NCBI GenBank assembly: GCA_035651635.1 | Contig: DASRFK010000243.1 | Coordinates: 1-31,339 of the forward strand | Length of the DNA stretch: 31,339 nucleotides | Source of the DNA: JANXQE01 sp035651635 | GTDB lineage: Bacteria; Verrucomicrobiota; Verrucomicrobiia; Limisphaerales; UBA8199 | Direction: 5' to 3' | In this document: piece by piece, positions 26,335 through 31,339 of the stretch | Layout of the letters: the number at the start of each line of letters is the position of its first letter | How positions within the stretch are numbered: position 1 is the stretch's first letter | Made by a program: the position numbers and the translations under genes | The notes under the pieces: model-generated | What the model was told of the DNA's origin: nothing | What the model saw: only the letters and a program-made list of their open reading frames with translations | Database searches by the model: none

Positions 26335-26416
26335 CGGCCTTATTATGGTCGTGCCTTCTGCCGCGACAAGGCGCTTTGCGCATAACCAAAGCTATGGCGA
26401 TCGATGAACTTTTCTA

Positions 26417-26422
26417 TATACT
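26417..26422 (+). promoter_or_regulatory. Candidate -10 element (TATACT) of the PIG-L deacetylase gene
   Basis: TATACT ends 6 nt before the ATG at 26429, which would start the message at or beside the initiation codon. No Shine-Dalgarno-like sequence precedes the ATG. The -35 region has no good consensus match. Confidence 0.45.
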
Positions 26423-26428
26423 GCCGCC

Positions 26429-27205
26429 ATGCCCAATCGAGACCTGACCCGCCGCGGGTTTCTCAAAGATACGAGCGTTCTGGCCGCGCCCTTGCTGGCG
26501 GCTGCTTTTGCGCCACCTTTGGCTGGCGCAGCAGCCGAAGCGGGCCGCCAGCTTAAAGTCATTTGCATCGGAGGTCATCCGGACGATCCGGAATCAGGCT
26601 GCGCCGGCACCTTGAGCCGTTATGTCGAGCTCGGGCATCTTGTTTCGGTGCTCTATCTCACGCGCGGGGAGCGCGGCATTCGCGACAAAGGCCTGGATGA
26701 ATCGGCGAAAATCCGCAGCGCGGAATGTGAGAAGGCTTGCGAGGTCATGGGCGCTCGCCCGCTGTTTTTCGGCCAGATCGATGGCGCCACTGAGATTACC
26801 CGCACGCACGTCGAAGCCATGACTAAACTACTCGCTGCCGAACGGCCGGACGTGATTTTTGCGCATTGGCCCGTCGATACGCACATGGATCATCAAGTGG
26901 CCAGCATGCTGGCGATTCGAGGTTGGATGGGTTTGGGCGAGAAAGCATTGTTGTATTTTTTTGAGGTGAACACCGGCTCGCAATCTCAGGGTTTCCTGCC
27001 CAATACCTACGTGGACGTCACCTCCCTGTTAGAAAAGAAAAAGGCCGCCTTGTTCGCTCATGTCAGCCAGGATGGCCAGGGGATTTGGCGTGAGCACCAC
27101 GAGATTATTGCGCACTGGCGTGGACGCGAAGCGGGCGTCGCGGCCGCCGAAGCTTTCGTGCATCTGGACCGCACCAATCCTCGGAGCAAGTTGCCGGGCT
27201 TTTAG
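26429..27205 (+). CDS. Exported PIG-L/LmbE-family N-acetylglucosaminyl deacetylase-like protein
   Basis: 258 residues. The N-terminus is a twin-arginine signal (LTRRGFLK, R8-R9, then a hydrophobic Ala/Leu-rich stretch ending near GAAAEAG), so the folded enzyme is sent out of the cytoplasm. The catalytic domain has the zinc motif H50-P-D-D53 in CIGGHPDDPE and a second metal histidine in DTHMDH (H152, H155), as in LmbE/PIG-L deacetylases that remove acetyl groups from GlcNAc-type sugars. The substrate is unknown. It starts a plus-strand series: a CYTH enzyme follows after about 77 bp and then the HzsA-like protein. Confidence 0.9.
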   Translation: MPNRDLTRRGFLKDTSVLAAPLLAAAFAPPLAGAAAEAGRQLKVICIGGHPDDPESGCAGTLSRYVELGHLVSVLYLTRGERGIRDKGLDESAKIRSAECEKACEVMGARPLFFGQIDGATEITRTHVEAMTKLLAAERPDVIFAHWPVDTHMDHQVASMLAIRGWMGLGEKALLYFFEVNTGSQSQGFLPNTYVDVTSLLEKKKAALFAHVSQDGQGIWREHHEIIAHWRGREAGVAAAEAFVHLDRTNPRSKLPGF

Positions 27206-27282
27206 ATAGTCGTTTCCCCCTAGGATTTGGGCATTGTCCAATCCGCGGTTGTTCGATCCCGTGTCGCATGTCATTCTGCTCC

Positions 27283-27795
27283 ATGCCCCGGAATATTGAG
27301 ATCAAAGCCCGAATCGACAGCGTTGAGAGTTCGTTAGCCAAGGCGGCGGCGCTGGCCGACTCTGGTCCTACCGAGATCATCCAGGATGATACCTTCTTTC
27401 CCTGTCCCAACGGCCGGCTCAAACTCCGCGTTTTCCCCTCGCTGACCGGTGAGTTGATTTTCTATCAGCGACCGGATTCGGCCGAGCCTAAGGAATCGCG
27501 ATACATCATCGCGCCGGTGCCAGCGCCGGACCTCATGCGGGAGGTCCTGACTGAGGCTTACGGGCAAATTGGCCGGGTGCGCAAGACCCGAACTTTGTTT
27601 TTGGTTGGGCGCACGAGGATTCACCTGGACCGGGTCGAAGGTTTGGGAGATTTCCTCGAATTGGAGGTCGTGTTGAACGAAAAGGAGACGGCCGAAGCCG
27701 GAGTCCAAGCGGCCAACGAGTTGCTGCGTAAGTTGGAACTCCCCGGCGAACTGCTGGTGCAAGGTGCGTATGTCGATCTGCTGAACGCCCGATGA
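27283..27795 (+). CDS. CYTH-domain protein (class IV adenylate cyclase / triphosphatase-like)
   Basis: 170 residues from the ATG at 27283 (MPRNIEIKAR); an in-frame ATG at 27268 would add five residues. CYTH enzymes act on triphosphate substrates inside a beta-barrel tunnel using acidic and basic residues on each strand. Visible are NIEIKAR (the ExExK site, with the first Glu replaced by Asn), RLKLRVF, FYQRPDSAEPKESRY, RKTRTLFLVGRTRIHLDRVEGLGDFLELEVVL and the closing strand. The subgroup is usually annotated as class IV adenylate cyclase, but activity as cyclase, thiamine triphosphatase or polyphosphatase cannot be told apart here. No clear ribosome site is visible before either ATG. Confidence 0.87.
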   Translation: MPRNIEIKARIDSVESSLAKAAALADSGPTEIIQDDTFFPCPNGRLKLRVFPSLTGELIFYQRPDSAEPKESRYIIAPVPAPDLMREVLTEAYGQIGRVRKTRTLFLVGRTRIHLDRVEGLGDFLELEVVLNEKETAEAGVQAANELLRKLELPGELLVQGAYVDLLNAR

Positions 27796-27798
27796 AAC

Positions 27799-27914
27799 GC
27801 GCCTTTGGCGCTTGCGGACGTCGATTCGCGCCTTTTTCCTGGGGCTTCACCCCAGGCTGGTATGAAGGCTGCCGTTGGCAGCCGAGTGGTTTGGGACGCA
27901 CCGGTGCCGGTGCG
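27799..27914. repeat. Cluster of four perfect hairpins in the CYTH/HzsA-like spacer
   Basis: Four inverted repeats stand in 116 bp: GCGCC/GGCGC around TTT (27799-27811), CCTGGGG/CCCCAGG around CTTCA (27838-27856), GGCTGCC/GGCAGCC around GTT (27867-27883) and CGCACCG/CGGTGCG around GTGC (27897-27914). All stems are perfect, 5-7 bp. The middle two form a paired unit like REP/BIME-type intergenic repeats. The frame of the downstream gene is open through it, but its translation there is low-quality, so it is not taken as coding. Confidence 0.6.
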
Positions 27915-28025
27915 AGTTGCTTTGGCATACCGCTTGCTTTGCCTCGGCCAGCACAAAATCTGTTAAGTCTTGAGCGCCTTAGACTGCACTCCGTTCCGGG
28001 GCCAAACGCGGCGGCCCCCAATAGC

Positions 28026-28031
28026 TACTGT
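28026..28031 (+). promoter_or_regulatory. Candidate -10-like element (TACTGT) of the HzsA-like gene
   Basis: TACTGT fits TANNNT but matches only three of six bases of TATAAT. It ends 6 nt before the chosen ATG at 28038, with no Shine-Dalgarno-like sequence between. The weakest of the four candidates. Confidence 0.22.
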
Positions 28032-28037
28032 CTTGTT

Positions 28038-31000
28038 ATGAGTCGTTTCCTCCGGGCTGTCTTTTGTTTCCTCTCCATTTGTGCCGCGTGTTCCTCAGCG
28101 TCCGCGGCTGTGACTTATGATATCGTTTATGTGCGCCAGGCGCGCTTCGGCGACACTACCAATACGATTTGGCCCGAGGTGTTTCATCCGGCGCGGTTGG
28201 ATCCCGGTGCCGACTTAATGCTGCTTCATACTAACGGAACCGAGGAGGTGTTGGTGGCAGGCGGCGTCGGAGGCGTCACCGACCCGTTCGTTTCTTTCGA
28301 CGCCCAGTGGTGTTATTACGCGTTTTATCCCGATTTGAGCGACAACGGCCTTAACGGCCAGCGCGGCGATTTACCTTACGCTGGAAGCGATATTTACCGC
28401 ATCAACCTGAAAACGCGCGCCGTGCAGCGATTAACTTTTCAGGAATTCACCCCGAACACTGGAGCGGCCAAATGGAACTATGCGGATCCCACTGCCACCT
28501 CAGGCCAGTTCACTGCGCTCGGTTACGGCATAATGAACCTCGCTCCTTGCCCGTTGGCTGGTGGGAAGCTCGCTTTTGTCAGCAATCGCAACGGTTATAC
28601 CCCGCCCAAGAGTTACACCTCGCCGACGCTGCAGCTGTTCGTCATGGACGAGGACGGTGAGAATGTAACGCAAATCGCCCCAATGAACATTGGCAGCGCG
28701 CTTCATCCCACACCGCTGGAGGACGGGCGGCTGATGTTCAGCAGTTTCGAAAGTCAGGGACTGAGAGATGAACGGATGTGGGGCATCTGGACGATTTGGC
28801 CGGACGGGCGGGTCTGGGAGCCGCTGGTGAGCGCATTCCATAGCGGGCAGGCTTTCCATTTCATGACCCAGATCAGCAGTGGCGACGTCGTGGTGGTGGA
28901 CTATTACAATCTCAACAATAACGGGTTTGGAGCGCTCTTCCGTCTGCCCATCTCACCGCCTCCCGGCCAGCCCCGGTTCTATTCGGCTTTCCAGACCAAC
29001 ACGCCGCCGCTCGATCAAACCGTTGGTGCCGGGTACAGCTATCCTTTCACGATCCCATTCCAACCGCGCGGGATGTACGCGCTGACTCCGTTTACACATC
29101 CTCAGGATGAGGCGGCTCCAATAGGAGCCAACGGGGTTCGCGTGGGAAAATTTACCCACCCGAGCGGCGCGCCGAACAACGATCTACTGGTGGTGTGGTC
29201 GCCGGGTCCGGCGAATAATCAAAGCCGCCCATCGCCCCTGCCTTACTATGACGCGGGTTTGTATCTCATACCGGGATGCATCACCCTGACCAACCCTTCG
29301 CAACTTGTGCTCATTAAGAATGACCCGAAATACAACGAAGCCTGGCCGCGCGCCGTGGTGCCGTGGAAAGCCATTCACGGCACGGACGAACCGGCTTCGT
29401 TGCCCTGGTTGCCAAACGACGGCACCGCTCATCCTGATCTGCCTCCTGGCACTCCATACGGCATCGTCGGTACCAGCAGTTTTTACAAGCGCGAAAGTTT
29501 TCCTGGCGATGTGCCGCCGTGGGCTGACTTTTTCAACGGGTTAGACGCTTTCAACACCTCCGAAAACGGCCAAAGCAGCAATTGGGATTATCAGGGCGGC
29601 GATGACGGCCGCTACGACAACACCAATATTTATGCGGTCCGGCTTGTGGCGATGGAACCCAATTCCCACCGCAGCTATGGTCCAAATTCCGGCGGCCCCT
29701 ACAACGACGGCAACTTTTTCGTCAGCCACGCCCGGGAACGGCTGCGGATTCTCGGCGAGATCCCGTTACGCAAATTTGACACGAACGGCGCGCCGGTTTT
29801 GGATGCGGAAGGCAATCCTGACACCAGTTTTATGGCGAAGATTCCCGCCGACACACCCTTTACTTTCCAGATGCTCGACCGGGACGGGCTGGTCCTGGCG
29901 ATGGCCCAAACCTGGCACCAGGTCCGTCCGGGCGAGGTGCGCAACAATTGCGGCGGCTGCCACGCTCACAGTCAACAGCCGCTGGCCATTGAAAACACCG
30001 TGGCCGGCCGGGCTGGGTACCAACCCATGGATCTAACCGCCATGGTGACGCTGCTTTCGAAGAATACGAATGGTGCGCCGGTTTTGAAAACCAACTCTCC
30101 CGGCGCCGTTAGTGTCGAATTCTTACGCGATATCCGTCCGCTGCTGCAGCGCAGTTGTGTGCCGTGTCACTCACAAACCAACCAGGCCGCCAATGCCCAA
30201 CTGGTGCTGGACGACTACACGAATTACAACGGCCTGCCCGGAGATTACGAACGTCTGGCCGACGACACCGGCGCGCAGTGGGGTTACAAGCCCGTGATCA
30301 GCACCGGCGCATGGCGCCAAAGCAACGCGAGCCGTTACGTGCGCATGTTTCAAAGCCGGCGCAGCCTGCTGGCGTGGAAAATTTTCGGCCGCCGGCTCGA
30401 CGGCTGGAGCAACAGCGATCATCCCACGGAAAGCATTCCTGGTGACCCCTCAACGCTGCCCACCGGGATCGACCCGAACACAGCCGACCTTGATTACACC
30501 GGCACGATCATGCCGCCCCCCGGTAGCCAGGTGCCTTCGCTGGGCGAGGACGAGAAAATCACGATTGCGCGCTGGATTGATTTGGGCTGTCCGATTAACA
30601 CGGGGAGCGGTTCGGACGCCAATTATGGCTGGTTCCTTGATGAGGTCCGGCCGACCGTGACCATCAGCAGTCCCCGTCAGAACCAAAACGTCGTGCCCTT
30701 GACCGAGTTAAGAGTTGGGGTTGCCGACGCGGATTCGGGGCTGAATCCGGCGACGCTTTCAATCCGTGCTGACTTCTCCGTTAATGGTGCGCCGGTCGGG
30801 ACTGAACTGGCCGGCCAAGGCAAGTTCGTTGGGCCCGGGATTTTTTCGATTCCTTTAAATCCGCCCATTTCCAATCTTGCAACTCAGCATGTGACGGCCT
30901 GGATTGCCGATCGGCAAGGCAATACCAACGTGGTCAAGTTCCGCTTCTGGGTCGATCCAAGTTTTCATATTCTCTCGCTGGACACCTCTTCTCTGGCCAC

Positions 31001-31208
31001 CGGGACCCTGACCGCGCGCGTCGAGAACCCCAGCGGCAGCACGAATCATGTAGTGCTTTTTTCCTCCGACCCATCCTCCCCGCTTGCTCAATGGAGTAGC
31101 CTGCGAATTCTCTCTGCCCAGGATGAAGCTTCGCAGGTCCGTGCGTTTCAGGTTCAGCTCCCCAGAAACAGGCCAAGCCAGATCTTTTTGCGGGTCCAAA
31201 GGTTTTAG
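28038..31208 (+). CDS. Secreted di-haem protein related to hydrazine synthase alpha subunit (HzsA-like)
   Basis: 1056 residues from the ATG at 28038; the longer frame from 27792 is rejected because the signal peptide MSRFLRAVFCFLSICAACSSASA starts here. The long N-terminal half (about 25-560) looks like a beta-propeller, with YDIVYVRQ, PEVFHPARLDPGADL, DIYRINLKTRAVQRLTFQ and LFVMDEDGENVTQIAP. It continues into a segment strongly like the HzsA middle region: LRILGEIPLRKFDTNG, IPADTPFTFQMLDRDG and RPGEVRNNCGGCH, with the first haem-c motif at C638-H642. A second domain has VEFLRDIRPLLQRSCVPCH (haem motif C707-H711), as in planctomycete-type cytochrome domains. The C-terminus carries an immunoglobulin-like domain (RPTVTISSPRQNQNV onwards). 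Such HzsA relatives occur in PVC bacteria that do not do anammox, so hydrazine synthesis should not be inferred. Function unknown, probably periplasmic redox. Confidence 0.78.
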   Translation: MSRFLRAVFCFLSICAACSSASAAVTYDIVYVRQARFGDTTNTIWPEVFHPARLDPGADLMLLHTNGTEEVLVAGGVGGVTDPFVSFDAQWCYYAFYPDLSDNGLNGQRGDLPYAGSDIYRINLKTRAVQRLTFQEFTPNTGAAKWNYADPTATSGQFTALGYGIMNLAPCPLAGGKLAFVSNRNGYTPPKSYTSPTLQLFVMDEDGENVTQIAPMNIGSALHPTPLEDGRLMFSSFESQGLRDERMWGIWTIWPDGRVWEPLVSAFHSGQAFHFMTQISSGDVVVVDYYNLNNNGFGALFRLPISPPPGQPRFYSAFQTNTPPLDQTVGAGYSYPFTIPFQPRGMYALTPFTHPQDEAAPIGANGVRVGKFTHPSGAPNNDLLVVWSPGPANNQSRPSPLPYYDAGLYLIPGCITLTNPSQLVLIKNDPKYNEAWPRAVVPWKAIHGTDEPASLPWLPNDGTAHPDLPPGTPYGIVGTSSFYKRESFPGDVPPWADFFNGLDAFNTSENGQSSNWDYQGGDDGRYDNTNIYAVRLVAMEPNSHRSYGPNSGGPYNDGNFFVSHARERLRILGEIPLRKFDTNGAPVLDAEGNPDTSFMAKIPADTPFTFQMLDRDGLVLAMAQTWHQVRPGEVRNNCGGCHAHSQQPLAIENTVAGRAGYQPMDLTAMVTLLSKNTNGAPVLKTNSPGAVSVEFLRDIRPLLQRSCVPCHSQTNQAANAQLVLDDYTNYNGLPGDYERLADDTGAQWGYKPVISTGAWRQSNASRYVRMFQSRRSLLAWKIFGRRLDGWSNSDHPTESIPGDPSTLPTGIDPNTADLDYTGTIMPPPGSQVPSLGEDEKITIARWIDLGCPINTGSGSDANYGWFLDEVRPTVTISSPRQNQNVVPLTELRVGVADADSGLNPATLSIRADFSVNGAPVGTELAGQGKFVGPGIFSIPLNPPISNLATQHVTAWIADRQGNTNVVKFRFWVDPSFHILSLDTSSLATGTLTARVENPSGSTNHVVLFSSDPSSPLAQWSSLRILSAQDEASQVRAFQVQLPRNRPSQIFLRVQRF

Positions 31209-31228
31209 CCTGGGTAGGGATGGCGCGC

Positions 31229-31339
31229 TGAGACTGTCTCAAAACTTCTTGAAGGAATTTTTGAACGTACCGCCGGCAAAAGGATCGGATCACCATGGTT
31301 CAACCGATAGCTCCCGATTACGGCCAACAGTTCCTGCTT
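31229..31339 (+). mobile_element. Left end of an insertion sequence (IS1182-like), cut by the window edge
   Basis: A short palindrome TGAGACTGTCTCA (31229-31241) followed by AAAACTT begins 21 bp after the HzsA-like stop and resembles terminal inverted repeats of IS1182/IS5-type elements. A transposase-like start codon follows 54 bp later. The exact tip and any target duplication cannot be fixed without the right end. Confidence 0.5.
31295..31339 (+). CDS. Transposase N-terminus, partial (IS1182-like)
   Basis: Only 15 codons lie in the window: MVQPIAPDYGQQFLL. This start, with a Pro/Tyr-rich head leading into FLL, resembles IS1182-type DDE transposases, which often continue with PPS-LEDW-type residues. 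AGGATCGG upstream offers a ribosome site. The fragment is too short for certainty; intact or broken state is unknown. Confidence 0.55.
   Translation, partial: MVQPIAPDYGQQFLL

Noticed and set aside
27792..28037. 82-residue extension of the HzsA-like protein overlapping the CYTH stop
   Set aside because: It translates palindromic repeat DNA and would bury a clear signal peptide that begins at 28038.
28038..31208. Reading the HzsA-like gene as evidence for anammox
   Set aside because: No hzsB/C, hydrazine dehydrogenase or other anammox gene is present, and related proteins occur in non-anammox PVC bacteria.

Overview
The window looks like chromosomal DNA from a Verrucomicrobiota-type bacterium (PVC group). 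This is inferred from gene content and not from a marker gene. The main pointers are an ECF-type sigma factor paired with a zinc-ribbon/transmembrane/beta-propeller Ser/Thr kinase, a CheB-CheR-PAS-GAF histidine kinase, a hydrazine-synthase-alpha-like protein with two CxxCH haem motifs, and a cyanobacterial/plant-like GlgC. The DNA is G+C-rich. No rRNA, tRNA or CRISPR array was seen.

Layout, left to right. (1) 1-2735, minus strand: a large AsmA/TamB-like envelope protein that runs off the left edge. It is easily missed because its stop codon lies outside the window. (2) 2890-5548, plus: glgC (ADP-glucose synthesis), then a chorismatase-like protein. (3) 5659-13163: a signalling block with a REC-HisKA-HATPase-REC hybrid kinase (minus), a small four-helix membrane protein (plus), a single-domain response regulator (plus), and a 1458-residue CheB-CheR-PAS-PAS-GAF-HK protein (minus) whose stop faces the regulator's stop. 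(4) 13339-18123, plus: ECF-like sigma factor, Ser/Thr kinase with WD40-like propeller, and a stand-alone receiver protein. (5) 18267-18914, plus: a DUF1272 zinc-finger-like protein and an AhpD/CMD-like protein. (6) 18920-24143, minus: sucA, sucB and a PfkB-type sugar kinase, read as an operon; 24322-26334, minus: a BON-domain protein and an ATP-cone/uridine-kinase fusion. (7) 26429-31208, plus: a Tat-exported PIG-L/LmbE deacetylase, a CYTH-domain enzyme, a spacer packed with hairpins, and the di-haem HzsA-like secreted protein. (8) 31229-31339: the left end of an insertion sequence with the first 15 codons of a transposase.

How the parts fit. The central-metabolism genes (glgC, sucAB, PfkB kinase, uridine kinase) are ordinary housekeeping or storage functions. 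The middle third is dense in signal transduction and could form one or two local circuits. The most unusual items are the CheB/CheR kinase with no visible chemotaxis genes around it, the chorismatase relative outside any visible biosynthetic cluster, the ATP-cone/uridine-kinase fusion, the HzsA-like protein, the four-hairpin spacer before it, and a recurring TANNNT hexamer 5-6 nt before four start codons that suggests leaderless transcripts. No wholly new system can be demonstrated from sequence alone.
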